A stretch of 64,000 nucleotides of DNA from assembly GCA_019239955.1 (NCBI GenBank), contig JAFAZD010000289.1:1-64000 (forward strand). Reading direction: 5' to 3'. A program made the position numbers and the translations under genes. This document shows, piece after piece, positions 1-10,273 of the stretch (position 1 is its first letter; the number at the start of each line of letters is the position of its first letter). This DNA comes from Armatimonadota bacterium. GTDB lineage: Bacteria; Armatimonadota; Armatimonadia; Armatimonadales; Capsulimonadaceae. The notes under the pieces were generated by a model. That model ran no database searches, was not told the DNA's origin, and saw only the letters and a program-made list of their open reading frames with translations.

Positions 1-249
1 GGGCGTGACGTTGGCGTGAATCAGCAGCAGGATGATGGCGGCGATGATCGCGAGCAGCCCGGCGTAGGCGACGGCCCCGCCGATCGCCAGGGACACGGCC
101 TGCCGGCCGGCCTGAGACGCCTTCTGGGTCATCTCATTCTTGGCGAGCGTGATCTCCTGTCGCACCAGCGTGGTCGTCTCGTGCATCAGATCGCCCAGCA
201 GCTCGCCCACCGACCGCTCCGTCTTCGCTTGAGGTTGTTCAGATGGCAT
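1..249 (-). CDS. Phage-holin-superfamily (Holin III / DUF1469-like) membrane protein, 3' end cut by window
   Basis: The first 83 codons read from ATG at 249 to the left edge of the window with no stop. The protein begins MPSEQPQAKTERSVGELL and continues with an amphipathic helix (about residues 15-45, with TTLVRQEITLAKNEM) and then a hydrophobic segment (about 52-78, AVAYAGLLAIIAAIILLLI). That layout is typical of the holin superfamily III 'phage holin family protein', a small membrane protein of unknown role that is common on bacterial chromosomes and is not necessarily phage-derived. Its start overlaps the stop of the upstream gene by 11 nt, so the two are probably translationally coupled. 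The second membrane helix expected in the family lies outside the window. Confidence 0.75.
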   Translation of the reverse strand, partial: MPSEQPQAKTERSVGELLGDLMHETTTLVRQEITLAKNEMTQKASQAGRQAVSLAIGGAVAYAGLLAIIAAIILLLIHANVTP

Positions 250-814
250 CACTCGTCCTCAGCGCCACATCCGGGTCTCTGCTCTCCGGCTGCACGCCCC
301 CCGCGTCATAGGGCTTACCCACGGGAACCGGGAGCAAGGCATCGGAACTACTCGTGGTGGCCGAAGCGCCGCCCACGCCTGTGCTTTTCAGGAAGCGGGC
401 CGCGACCAGCCCCAGGAGGACGGCGCTGCCGAGGAACAGGGCGGGCTGCTGCCGGGCGAAATTCTGCACTTCGTCCACGACATCGTCCACGTCCCGCTCG
501 CGCAGATAGCCGGAGAGTCGCGTGATCTGCTCGGCGGCTTTGTCGCCCAACTGCGCCACGGCCCCCTGGCCCTGCCCCTGAAGGTGGTTGCTGCTCAGGA
601 GCAGCGCCTGCGCGACGTCGCTGAGGCCCGCAGCGGCGTTGTCTTTCTGAGTCCCTAACTGACTCTTCACCTGTTCACGCGCTCGGTCCAGCAAGCCCCC
701 GGCCATCTCCTTGCCCTGCTGGACGGCCTGCTTGCCCTGCTCGACCGCCTGGTGTGCCTGTTCTTTGGCCTGCTCCGCAAGCGGCGGTGCAGGGCTAGTT
801 GAATTGTCTGACAT
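239..814 (-). CDS. Alpha-helical protein with one C-terminal TM segment, YqjD/DUF3618-like
   Basis: This is a 191-aa protein of unknown function. Residues 12-60 are rich in Ala, Gln, Lys and Glu and predict amphipathic helix (HQAVEQGKQAVQQGKEM). A hydrophobic segment at about 124-142 (PALFLGSAVLLGLVAARFL) follows a charged helix, and the tail is Ser/Gly rich. Helical stalk plus the QQPALFLG...G..AARFLK block resembles YqjD/DUF883 and DUF3618 inner-membrane proteins, which often neighbour holin-family proteins. I chose ATG 814, preceded by AAAGGAAA, over the in-frame ATG at 886, whose added residues look like non-coding sequence. It is the first gene of a two-gene operon with the holin-like gene. 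Family assignment is by architecture only. Confidence 0.65.
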   Translation of the reverse strand: MSDNSTSPAPPLAEQAKEQAHQAVEQGKQAVQQGKEMAGGLLDRAREQVKSQLGTQKDNAAAGLSDVAQALLLSSNHLQGQGQGAVAQLGDKAAEQITRLSGYLRERDVDDVVDEVQNFARQQPALFLGSAVLLGLVAARFLKSTGVGGASATTSSSDALLPVPVGKPYDAGGVQPESRDPDVALRTSDAI

Positions 815-1038
815 TCGTGGTTTCCTTTGCGATTCACACATCACGTCCTCTGGAGAGGGTGATGCGTTCATTTTTGCGGGCAACAATATCTACCCGCTAT
901 TGCTGTGTATTTAAACGAACATTGTGTAAAACGTCATCTTTTCGTTCAGAAGTCCCGACAAATTTTTCGAAAATTGACCACTCATGGTTTCATCCCTCGC
1001 CCCATCGGAACATATCTGGTGATATTTTTGTTATATGA

Positions 1039-1068
1039 CTTGACAGTATCACGCTCAAATGCTATACT
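1039..1068 (+). promoter_or_regulatory. Sigma70-type promoter overlapping a HAIR-like HspR operator, dnaJ-hspR-clpC
   Basis: TTGACA (1040-1045) and TATACT (1063-1068) are separated by 17 nt, a near-consensus housekeeping promoter 38 nt upstream of dnaJ. The same stretch contains CTTGACA (1039-1045), 7 nt, GCTCAAA (1053-1059). The known HAIR operator of HspR is CTTGAGT-N7-ACTCAAG, so ten of fourteen half-site bases and the exact 7-nt spacing agree. A repressor bound here would cover the -35 element and spacer. hspR is the second gene downstream, giving a simple autoregulatory heat-shock circuit. Confidence 0.75.
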
Positions 1069-1106
1069 GATGGCAATGCAAGTTCGACAGCGGGGGGAGC
1101 GCGTCC

Positions 1107-2228
1107 ATGGCGGTTGATTATAAAGATTATTATCAGATTTTGGGAGTGCCCAAGGCGGCGACCGAGAAGGAGGTCAAGGCGGCATACCGTAAGCTCGCGC
1201 GCCAGTACCACCCGGACGTCAACCCCGGTGACAAGACGGCGGAGGAAAAATTCAAGGACGTGGGCGAGGCCTACGAAGTGCTCTCCGACGCCGACAAGCG
1301 CGCCAAGTACGACCAGTACGGCGACCAGTGGAAGGCCTTCAGTCAGGGCGGCACAGGGTCCCATCCGGGGGCGGCGCAGGGCGGCGTCTACACCGGCAAC
1401 TTCGACTTCGGCGGCGGGGGCATTGACGACTTCCTATCATCCCTGTTCAGCGGCGGGACGGGCGGCGGGGGCTTCGGCGGCTTCAGCCGCGCCGAGCGGC
1501 GGGCCGGGATGCGCGCGGGCGGCCAGGAGGTCGAATACCCCATTGAGATCGGGCTGGAGGAGGCGTTCAAGGGCACCAGCAAGACGTTCACCCTGAGCCT
1601 GCCGCAGACGTGCGACAAGTGCGGCGGCTCCGGCGCGATCTCCGCCGGGAAAAGCAAGCCCTGCCCCATGTGCGCCGGGACCGGCAAGGTCAAGGGCAAC
1701 CGGGGCTTTTTCGGCAACAACACCTGCCCGCAGTGCGCCGGGACGGGGCAGGCCGTCGAGGTCTGCCCGCAGTGTCACGGCGACGGCACGATCAGCAAGA
1801 GAAAGCCGATTGATGTCAAAATCCCGGCGGGCATTGGTGACGGGCAGCGCCTTCGGCTCGCCGGACAGGGCGCGGGCGGCGGCGACCTGTACCTGAAGGT
1901 CACGATTCGCCCGCACCCGCAGTTCGAGCGCGATGGCGATGATCTGCGGACGGAGTTCAGCGTCCCCTACACCGTCGCCGCCCTCGGGGGGGAGGCCGCC
2001 GTAGAGACGCTGGGCGGGCGCAAGGTCGTCGCCGTCCCGGCCGGCACGCAGAGCGGGCGGTCTTTCCGCCTGGGCGGCCTGGGGATGCCCCACCTCAAAG
2101 GCGGGGGCGCGGGCGATCTCTACGCGAAGGCGAAAGTGACTGTGCCCAAGGACCTCTCCCCGCGCGAGCGCGACCTGCTGACGGAGTTGGCGAAGCTGCG
2201 GCAGGACAGCGTGAAGGTGAGCAAATAG
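1107..2228 (+). CDS. dnaJ: Chaperone protein DnaJ (type I, full length)
   Basis: Cytoplasmic co-chaperone that delivers unfolded clients to DnaK and stimulates its ATPase. The 373-aa protein has the J domain with HPD at residues 35-37, a Gly/Phe-rich linker (about 75-130), four CxxCxGxG-type zinc-binding repeats ([32 protein letters not shown]; about 168-230), and the C-terminal beta-sandwich domains with [16 protein letters not shown] and [12 protein letters not shown]. Length and order are standard for type I DnaJ. It is first in the dnaJ-hspR-clpC operon; no dnaK or grpE lies in the window. The ATG follows a GGGGGGAGCG ribosome-binding region. Confidence 0.95.
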   Translation: MAVDYKDYYQILGVPKAATEKEVKAAYRKLARQYHPDVNPGDKTAEEKFKDVGEAYEVLSDADKRAKYDQYGDQWKAFSQGGTGSHPGAAQGGVYTGNFDFGGGGIDDFLSSLFSGGTGGGGFGGFSRAERRAGMRAGGQEVEYPIEIGLEEAFKGTSKTFTLSLPQTCDKCGGSGAISAGKSKPCPMCAGTGKVKGNRGFFGNNTCPQCAGTGQAVEVCPQCHGDGTISKRKPIDVKIPAGIGDGQRLRLAGQGAGGGDLYLKVTIRPHPQFERDGDDLRTEFSVPYTVAALGGEAAVETLGGRKVVAVPAGTQSGRSFRLGGLGMPHLKGGGAGDLYAKAKVTVPKDLSPRERDLLTELAKLRQDSVKVSK

Positions 2229-2247
2229 GACCTAACCCTGGCTGCAG

Positions 2248-2275
2248 GTGGGGGCATGGTGTGGCATGCCCCCAC
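2248..2275. repeat. Palindromic hairpin between dnaJ and hspR (REP-like)
   Basis: An 11-bp perfect inverted repeat (GTGGGGGCATG at 2248-2258, CATGCCCCCAC at 2265-2275) with a 6-nt loop lies just after dnaJ. There is no T-run, so it is a poor intrinsic terminator. The GGGGCATG..CATGCCCC core also occurs at 34923-34950 and in part at 42871-42885, which suggests a dispersed short palindromic repeat. It could moderate read-through or protect the dnaJ mRNA 3' end. Confidence 0.6.
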
Positions 2276-2293
2276 AGGTGAAGGAACACGACA

Positions 2294-2692
2294 ATGGCAT
2301 ATGTGAAAGACAGGGACGAACCCATCTACACGATCAGCATTGCGGCCAAATTAGTGCGTCCCATCGGCAGGCCCAGGCCGGGTGATGGCGAGGCCGCCAA
2401 GCCGATCCACGCGCAGACCCTGCGCATGTACGACCGGCTGGGACTCGTCAAGCCCCGCAAGGTCGGCAAGAACCGGTTCTATTCCGACCGCGACATTGAG
2501 CGGCTGCAATTGATTCAACATTTTACACAGGACAACGGTATCAACTTGCCCGGCGTCGCCTACATCTTCTCCCTGATGGAGCAGATGGAGCAGATGGAGG
2601 CCGCCACCGACCGTCTGGAGGCGATGCTTCGGGAGGCGGAACAGGCGTGCGAGGCGCTCCGCAAGCGCGTCGGCAAGCATAATGAGGAGTAA
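2294..2692 (+). CDS. hspR: Heat-shock repressor HspR (MerR family)
   Basis: 132-aa MerR-family DNA-binding protein. The winged-helix part holds the diagnostic TLRMYDRLGLVKPRKVGKNRFYSDRD segment (about residues 42-68) followed by IERLQLIQHFTQDNGINLPGVAYI, which is typical of HspR. Unlike metal-sensing MerR proteins it lacks a C-terminal cysteine sensor; instead it ends in a charged coiled coil (about 90-130). In actinobacteria HspR binds HAIR sites and represses heat-shock genes with DnaK as co-repressor. Here it sits between dnaJ and clpC, downstream of a HAIR-like operator at 1039-1059. The N-terminus carries a slightly long insertion (about residues 20-35, GRPRPGDGEAAK) before the recognition helix. 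Confidence 0.9.
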   Translation: MAYVKDRDEPIYTISIAAKLVRPIGRPRPGDGEAAKPIHAQTLRMYDRLGLVKPRKVGKNRFYSDRDIERLQLIQHFTQDNGINLPGVAYIFSLMEQMEQMEAATDRLEAMLREAEQACEALRKRVGKHNEE

Positions 2693-2697
2693 GACCA

Positions 2698-5154
<2,457 letters not shown>

Positions 5155-5226
5155 AGAACTGCCAAGTGGCGGGCCCCCTGTCCGCCCCTTCTCTGATGAT
5201 GGCGCAACAAACGAAGTGAGTGCCGA

Positions 5227-6021
5227 ATGAAGCCGAAAGACAGGCCTCTCGTGCTCGTGCTACTCCTTGTCTGGTTGGGAGCACATGGTCAAGATGCATA
5301 CGCACGCTCAAAACAGGTGCGGACGCCGCCTAGACACATCCAACACAAGACACGCGGCGACACAAACTTGTTACAGTCGGTGTACTCGCTCGGCGAGAGG
5401 ATGGGGAAGCGGGACGCACAGGTGCATCAGAACCTGCTTGTCCAGGTCAAGGGTATCCCCACCATAAAGAACGACTGGCCCTCTGCCCTGATGATAATCG
5501 AGACCGCGTCCGCCCAGGACAAAGGCCATAAGACGGAGGACGAGCGCCTCGCCGCCTTGGTCTGGAAGGCTCCGCCCACGGCGCAAAGGGCCTACGCCCA
5601 CTGGTTCGTCACCGGGTACGTCCATGGCCGCCGCCATTACCTCAGCGGCCCACAGACACCACCGACCGATGCCGGGAACCTGCGGGTACTCTGGCCGGCG
5701 GTGGCGCTGTACGCCCAGGACCATGACGGGCTATTGCCTCCCCTCCGCGATGCCCATGCCTTCCAGGCGGCGCTCCTGCCCTACGTCAGCAACTACGCTG
5801 GCTACTTTCGAGACGTGACCACCAGGGAGCCGTACCGGATCAACCGGAGGCTAGCCGGGAAGACGCTCGCGTCCGTCGCTGACCCGTCCCACACCGTCCT
5901 CCTGTATCAAGCGTCCCCATTCCTCCGAGGTGGCCCGTACGTCCTCTACCTGAACGGCGATGTACGGAGAGTCAACGTGGTGCAGTGGCGGCAGATATGG
6001 CTAACGCTCGGCAGCCATTGA
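5227..6021 (+). CDS. Secreted protein with pseudopilin-type (H-X9-DG-like) C-terminal domain
   Basis: 264 aa, function unknown. Residues 1-26 form a Sec signal peptide (PLVLVLLLVWLGAHGQDAYA). The C-terminal half has NLRVLWPAVALYAQDHDGLLPPL (about 152-174) and ends with VLLYQ...YVLYLNGDVRRV, matching the block found in DUF1559/H-X9-DG pseudopilin-like proteins of Planctomycetota and Armatimonadota. It lacks their N-terminal prepilin helix, so it is probably a soluble or surface protein. Base composition is visibly less GC-rich than clpC. It lies within the segment bounded by the two copies of the clpC 3' end. Confidence 0.6.
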   Translation: MKPKDRPLVLVLLLVWLGAHGQDAYARSKQVRTPPRHIQHKTRGDTNLLQSVYSLGERMGKRDAQVHQNLLVQVKGIPTIKNDWPSALMIIETASAQDKGHKTEDERLAALVWKAPPTAQRAYAHWFVTGYVHGRRHYLSGPQTPPTDAGNLRVLWPAVALYAQDHDGLLPPLRDAHAFQAALLPYVSNYAGYFRDVTTREPYRINRRLAGKTLASVADPSHTVLLYQASPFLRGGPYVLYLNGDVRRVNVVQWRQIWLTLGSH

Positions 6022-6166
6022 AGCACATATCCCCTCAGTAATATCACGCGGCGTTGACACCGCCTCGGAAGAGGTAACACTCGCGGTCTGACATAGCGCC
6101 GCCCCCGCCAAGCCCGCAAGTTGTGCGCCCTTTTCTTTTGATACGCCCCTTCCTTATTCCTTCGGG

Positions 6167-6172
6167 TACAAT
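6167..6172 (+). promoter_or_regulatory. -10 element 6 nt before a GTG start: probable leaderless promoter
   Basis: GGGTACAATTCTCCCGTG: a TACAAT hexamer ends at 6172 and the GTG start of the MNT gene is at 6179. There is no Shine-Dalgarno sequence between them. The transcript would start at or next to the GTG, i.e. it would be leaderless. The chemoreceptor at 7052 shows the same geometry. Confidence 0.55.
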
Positions 6173-6178
6173 TCTCCC

Positions 6179-6508
6179 GTGGTATCTCCTCAGCGCATCC
6201 AGCAAGTCACCGAAGAGATCGCCCGCCGCTTCCACCCGGATCGGATCATCCTGTTCGGCTCCTATGCCTACGGCACGCCGACCGAGGACTCCGATGTGGA
6301 CCTGCTGGTCGTGATGCCGTCTGAGGGGCGCGACATCAAGAAGGCCATCGAGATCCGGCAGGCCATCGGCGTGAATTTCGCAATGGATCTGCTGGTCTAC
6401 GACCCGGACTATCTGCGACAGCGTATCGAATGGGAAGATTGGTTCTTGCGCGAAATTACGCAAAAGGGCAAAGTGCTGTATGAAGCCGATCACGCAGGAG
6501 TGGGTTGA
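6179..6508 (+). CDS. MNT-type minimal nucleotidyltransferase (antitoxin of HEPN/MNT module)
   Basis: 109-aa minimal nucleotidyltransferase with the pol-beta-fold signature GSYAYGTPTEDSDVDLLV (about 29-46), comprising GS..G plus the D-x-D metal ligands. In characterised HEPN/MNT systems the MNT protein neutralises the HEPN RNase, by binding or by AMPylating it. It uses a GTG start and probably a leaderless mRNA. It overlaps the HEPN gene by 29 nt, as usual for these modules. The pair is accessory DNA located between the two clpC 3' ends. Confidence 0.85.
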   Translation: MVSPQRIQQVTEEIARRFHPDRIILFGSYAYGTPTEDSDVDLLVVMPSEGRDIKKAIEIRQAIGVNFAMDLLVYDPDYLRQRIEWEDWFLREITQKGKVLYEADHAGVG

Positions 6509-6869
6509 CAAAGCCGAGGGAGATTGGGCAGCGCTTGGCCGCGAACTGCGGGCGCGCAAGGCTCCCAACTATGATGACGCCTGCTTCCATGCTCAACAAT
6601 GTGCGGAGAGGTACCTCAAAGCAAGGCTTCAAGAAGCATCTATTGCCTTCCCGCGAACGCATGACCTGATTGATCTGCTTAACCTGGCGCTCCCTGTCGA
6701 ACCCCTCTGGAGCGCCCTTTTCCCAGCCGCGAATGCCATTAGCGGCTACGCCGTCGCCTTCCGCTATCCCGGCAGGAGCGCCACAAGAACAGAGGCACGA
6801 GAGGCGCAACGTTTCTGCCGCACCATCCGCGAGGCGGTGCGGCTCAGCCTGGGTCTGCCCGTAGGATGA
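6480..6869 (+). CDS. HEPN domain protein (putative toxin/partner of MNT)
   Basis: 129-aa HEPN protein of the class paired with MNT nucleotidyltransferases: helical, with CFHAQQCAERYLKARL (about 35-50), HDLIDLLNLA (about 61-70) and YAVAFRYPG (about 89-97), the conserved blocks of that family. I do not see a clean Rx4-6H RNase motif, so nuclease activity is uncertain and a binding role is possible. It ends at 6869, four bases before the decayed clpC 3' fragment begins. Confidence 0.8.
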   Translation: MKPITQEWVDKAEGDWAALGRELRARKAPNYDDACFHAQQCAERYLKARLQEASIAFPRTHDLIDLLNLALPVEPLWSALFPAANAISGYAVAFRYPGRSATRTEAREAQRFCRTIREAVRLSLGLPVG

Positions 6870-6873
6870 ACAG

Positions 6874-6992
6874 CAGCGGCATCCTGCGCCGCGAGTTCGG
6901 CGAGGGCGACACGGTGGTGGCGGACCGCGACGGCGGGCGCATCGTCCCGCCTCAAGGTCCCAAGCGCCCAGAGAGAAGGCGTCGCGGCCTGA
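6874..6992 (+). pseudogene. Decayed duplicate of the clpC 3' end
   Basis: 119 nt that align with the last 121 nt of clpC (5034-5154), from CAGCGGCATCCT to the GGCGTCGCGGCCTGA stop region. About a dozen substitutions and small indels around 6945-6975 shift the frame, so SSGILRREF.EGDTVV.DRDG.RIV is readable and then lost. A strong palindromic terminator follows directly, whereas the intact clpC has none as good. One reading is that this is the original clpC tail and terminator, displaced when the intervening segment with a replacement 3' end arrived. A simple segmental duplication is the alternative. Confidence 0.85.
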
Positions 6993-6999
6993 AAATCGA

Positions 7000-7034
7000 G
7001 GGAGGGGCGCGACATGTCGCGCCCCTCCCGCTTT
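7000..7034 (+). terminator. Palindromic transcription terminator behind the clpC remnant
   Basis: Positions 7000-7029 form a perfect 30-nt palindrome (GGGAGGGGCGCGACA and its complement), followed by GCTTTT. This fits a rho-independent terminator with a short T-tract. It separates the HEPN/MNT region from the chemoreceptor promoter at 7040. Confidence 0.7.
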
Positions 7035-7039
7035 TGCGG

Positions 7040-7045
7040 TACAAT
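7040..7045 (+). promoter_or_regulatory. -10 element immediately upstream of the chemoreceptor (leaderless type)
   Basis: CGGTACAATTACTCTATG: TACAAT ends at 7045 and the ATG is at 7052, with no ribosome-binding site between. The context is nearly identical to that at 6164-6181. Confidence 0.5.
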
Positions 7046-7051
7046 TACTCT

Positions 7052-8767
7052 ATGAAACGGCCTATGAGATTGATGACGTGGTCCATCGGTGTCAAGATCG
7101 GGACAGGGTTCGGACTGGCGCTGGCGATCCTGCTCGTAATCGGCGGGGTCTCCTACCGCAGCATCAATAACCTGAGCGGCACAGCGCGGTGGGTGGAGCA
7201 TACAAACCAGGTGCTGACGCAGCTCGAAGGGATGCTGTCCACCTTGAGCGCAGCGGAGGCGTCGCAACGGGCTTACCTGCTCACCGGGGACGGACGTTAC
7301 TTGCAACCCTATTACGATTCGGACGCGGCGGTCACGGATCCCCGAGGGCCTTTCAAGCAGGCCAGGGCACTGACCGCCGACGATCCGACCCAGCAGCACA
7401 GCCTGGATGTCCTGGACCCCCTCGTGAGGGCAAAGATGGCCGATATCCAGCACACGATTGAGATTCGGCAGAGGAATGGGCTGCCGGCGGCGGTCGCGGC
7501 CGTCCAGGCGGAGGCGGGAAACCAGTCGATGGGCCGGATTGAGGCTATCGTGGACGGGATGAAGGACCGGGAGCAGAGCCTGTTGAAGAGTTTCTCCCAG
7601 GAGCAGGACGATACGGGGCGCTGGGCCATTAATACGATCCGCTGGGGGACCGCCATCGCCTTCCTGGTGGTGTTGGTCACGGGCTACTACATCACCCGCA
7701 TCATCGCTAAGCCGCTCCGGCAGATTACGGGGGTGGCGACGCGCATCGCCGCCGGCGACATCTCGATGGACGTGGCCTCCGATGGACGAGCCGACGAAGT
7801 CGGCGAGCTGGCGCGCACGTTTGCCCGGATGACGACCGGACTGCGGGAGTTGACGTCGGAGATCACGGCGGGCATCAACGTGCTGGGCTCATCGGCGGGC
7901 GAGATCCTGGCCTCCACCACCGAACTGGCCGCCAGCGCGGCAGAGACGGCCACCGCCGTCACCCAGACCACCACCACCGTCGAAGAGATCCGCCGGACAT
8001 CGGAGGACGCCAGTCGCAAGGCGCGGCACGTGGCCGAGAGCGCCCAGAACGCCGACCGCGTCTCCCAGGAGGGGCGCCGCGCCACCGGCGAGGCCATCGC
8101 CGGCACCGAGCGCATCCGCGAGCAGATGGGCTCCATCGCCGAGAGCATGGGGCGCCTCTCCGAGCAGGGGCAGGCCATCGGCGAGATCATCGCCACTGTG
8201 GACGACCTGGCCCAGCAGTCCAACCTGCTGGCGGTCAACGCCGCCATCGAGGCCGCCAAGGCGGGCGAGCAGGGCAAGGGCTTCGCGGTGGTGGCCCAGG
8301 AGGTCAAGAGCCTGGCCGAGCAGTCCCGGCAGGCGACCACGCAGGTGCGGGCGATCCTCAGCGACATCCAGCGGGCGACGGGGGCGGCGGTGATGGCCAC
8401 GGAGCAGGGGGGCAAGGCGGTGGAGGCGGGGCTGGCGCAGTCGGTGCAGGCGGGCGAGTCCATCCAGGCCCTGGCGGACCATGTGTCGGCGGCGGCGCAG
8501 GCGGCGGCGCAGATCGCGGCGTCGAGCCAGCAGCAGCTGGCGGGGATGGACCAGGTGGTGCTGGCGATGGAGAGCGTCAAGCAGGAGAGCATTCGGAACG
8601 TGGACGGGGCGCGCCAGTTGGAGGCGGCGGTGCGAAGCCTCACAGAGTTGGGCCAGAGGCTGAAACAGCAGGCGGACCGCTACCGGGTGGAAAAAGAGCA
8701 GGAAACCCCGATTTCCGCAGAGCAGGGCAAGCCGATCTCCAGGATGATGGTCCCCGTGAGGAGATGA
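7052..8767 (+). CDS. Methyl-accepting chemotaxis protein with CHASE3 sensor domain
   Basis: 571-aa transmembrane chemoreceptor. TM1 is at about 13-34, followed by a periplasmic CHASE3-like helical sensor (SINNLSGTARWVEH, AASQRAYLLTGDGRYL). TM2 is at about 196-214, then a HAMP domain (TRIIAKPLRQITGVATRIAAGDIS). The cytoplasmic signalling hairpin has the conserved tip DLAQQSNLLAVNAAIEAAKAGEQGKGFAVVAQEVK that contacts CheA/CheW. I start it at ATG 7052; the longer in-frame reading from 6866 runs through the clpC remnant and a terminator and is not a real N-terminus. No che genes are nearby, so it is an orphan receptor. The ligand is unknown. Confidence 0.92.
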   Translation: MKRPMRLMTWSIGVKIGTGFGLALAILLVIGGVSYRSINNLSGTARWVEHTNQVLTQLEGMLSTLSAAEASQRAYLLTGDGRYLQPYYDSDAAVTDPRGPFKQARALTADDPTQQHSLDVLDPLVRAKMADIQHTIEIRQRNGLPAAVAAVQAEAGNQSMGRIEAIVDGMKDREQSLLKSFSQEQDDTGRWAINTIRWGTAIAFLVVLVTGYYITRIIAKPLRQITGVATRIAAGDISMDVASDGRADEVGELARTFARMTTGLRELTSEITAGINVLGSSAGEILASTTELAASAAETATAVTQTTTTVEEIRRTSEDASRKARHVAESAQNADRVSQEGRRATGEAIAGTERIREQMGSIAESMGRLSEQGQAIGEIIATVDDLAQQSNLLAVNAAIEAAKAGEQGKGFAVVAQEVKSLAEQSRQATTQVRAILSDIQRATGAAVMATEQGGKAVEAGLAQSVQAGESIQALADHVSAAAQAAAQIAASSQQQLAGMDQVVLAMESVKQESIRNVDGARQLEAAVRSLTELGQRLKQQADRYRVEKEQETPISAEQGKPISRMMVPVRR

Positions 8768-9187
8768 CAGACCGGTCCCTGTCTGCGGCGCCCAATCCAG
8801 CCCGCCTCCGCCGATCCCGGGTCAGGCTCACCAGGCCTGGTACGTCGGCTGTCGTCTTCCCGCATCTCTTGGCCGACGCGCCGGGAGTCCTCACCAGCGC
8901 CTGCCGCCCCCTTCCTCCTTAGTCCATCAAAGACAGGCCGCTCCTACGCCACCCAGACCGGGGAAACCGTGAGTGCTGCTCCCCCTGCGAACGGCTCTCC
9001 CTACCGCCCCTGGATATACCCAGCCCTTACCCCCTGCCCCTCGGACGAATGCGTGTCCGAGGGGCGTCATAAATTCTTCACAATCGGACGGTAAAGTCTC
9101 ATTCATGGGGGCACACTCGATGCCTGAGTCACCCGGCAGTGGCGCTGACCGTCACCCCCGCTATGACCAAGCAAGAAAGAACCATTT
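8768..9187. other. 420-bp gene-free interval with one hairpin
   Basis: I see no convincing gene here; reading frames on both strands lack family features and ribosome-binding sites. An 11-bp inverted repeat (9036-9046 with 9055-9065, GCCCCTCGGAC/GTCCGAGGGGC, 8-nt loop) is the only clear structure. It lacks a T-run and may be a weak terminator or a regulatory hairpin upstream of the sulfotransferase gene. Confidence 0.5.
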
Positions 9188-10147
9188 ATGTCCGGTACGA
9201 CTACGGATGCCTTTTCCGGCACGAAGCCTTCCAGTGTGCTTTTCGTGCATATCCCCAAGACGGCTGGGACGACGTTGAATCGAATTTTGGAGCGCGAGTA
9301 TTCAACGCCCGCCTCCTACCAGGAGCCATCCGGCGTCGGCTCCAGGGACGGGTGCGCCGGAGTGGAGGCCATGACCGAGAGCGAGCGCCGCCGCTTCCGC
9401 GTGTTCAGCGGCCACTTCCCCTTCGGCGTCCAGCGCCTCCTGCCGCCGCCCGTGTTCACCGTCACCCTTCTGCGTGATCCGCTCGAGCGGGTCCTGTCAC
9501 AATACTACCATGTGGCGCGCACGTCGGACCATTGCCTGCATCGGCGGCATCGGGCCGAGGAAAGCCCGCACCCGAGCCTGACCGAGTTCCTGAGCGCCGG
9601 GGCCGTCACTTTAGACAACTGGCAGGCGCGGGTGCTGGCGGGCCCGGAGGCGATGGCCCTCCCGTTCGGCGCGTGCGTGCGGGACGTGCTGGAGCAGGCC
9701 AAGAAGAACCTCGCCTGCGACATCGCCCTGGCGGGCCTGACGGAGCGCTTTGACGAGACGGTGGTTCTGCTCTGGCGTCGCCTCGGCTGGATCATGCCCT
9801 GCTATCTGCGCGAGAACGTGGGCTGGAACCGCCGCGGCCGGGATGAGGTGCCGCGCGAGGCCCTGCGGCTGATCTGGCAGCAGACGCAGTGGGACCGGGA
9901 GCTCTACGCCTTCGCCGCCGCGCGCCTGGAGGAACAGATCGCCCGACAAGGCGCCGCCTTCGCCGACGACCTGCGCCGCTTCCGCATCGCCAATGTCCGA
10001 TACCGGCGGCTGAAGGTCCTGATCCATTCGCGGCCGCTGCGGCCGCTCAGGAGCCTCCTGTCCACCGGCCACAAGATCGGCCTGGATGCGACGCTGCGGA
10101 CGGTCTTCGGCCATAGGGGCCCATCACCAGCGAACATCTCCCCATAA
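9188..10147 (+). CDS. Sulfotransferase family 2-like protein
   Basis: 319 aa. The PAPS-binding 5'-phosphosulfate loop is VLFVHIPKTAGTTLNRIL (about 17-34) and the 3'-phosphate motif is TLLRDPLERVLSQYYH (about 92-107), including the R-D-P..R..S.Y pattern. These identify a membrane- or carbohydrate-type sulfotransferase that moves sulfate from PAPS to a glycan or similar acceptor. No signal peptide or TM is evident. It is an isolated gene with long upstream spacing and no PAPS synthesis genes nearby. Acceptor unknown. Confidence 0.8.
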   Translation: MSGTTTDAFSGTKPSSVLFVHIPKTAGTTLNRILEREYSTPASYQEPSGVGSRDGCAGVEAMTESERRRFRVFSGHFPFGVQRLLPPPVFTVTLLRDPLERVLSQYYHVARTSDHCLHRRHRAEESPHPSLTEFLSAGAVTLDNWQARVLAGPEAMALPFGACVRDVLEQAKKNLACDIALAGLTERFDETVVLLWRRLGWIMPCYLRENVGWNRRGRDEVPREALRLIWQQTQWDRELYAFAAARLEEQIARQGAAFADDLRRFRIANVRYRRLKVLIHSRPLRPLRSLLSTGHKIGLDATLRTVFGHRGPSPANISP

Positions 10148-10273
10148 TACCGTCTGGTTTGAGCAGCAGGAAAAGCGGCCGGTGGGGGCGAACAGGAGGA
10201 CAGAGAGAACGATAACCGCTCCCATCAAAATGCCCAGGAACATCCCCAAAGACGCCTGGCAGCACGGCCACTC

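Noticed and set aside
1-814. Prophage edge, because of the holin-family hit
   Set aside because: The holin superfamily III protein and its helical neighbour are common chromosomal envelope-stress-type genes, and no other phage genes are in view.
6866-7051. N-terminal 62 residues upstream of the chemoreceptor, in frame with it
   Set aside because: They translate the decayed clpC tail and a palindromic terminator; the chemoreceptor has its own promoter and a normal TM1 start at 7052.
10124-10243. Minus-strand 39-codon frame with a TM-like segment ([20 protein letters not shown]) between the sulfotransferase and xylonate dehydratase genes
   Set aside because: It overlaps the sulfotransferase 3' end, has only a GGGG run as ribosome-binding site, and nothing supports conservation; hydrophobic frames arise by chance in GC-rich spacers.
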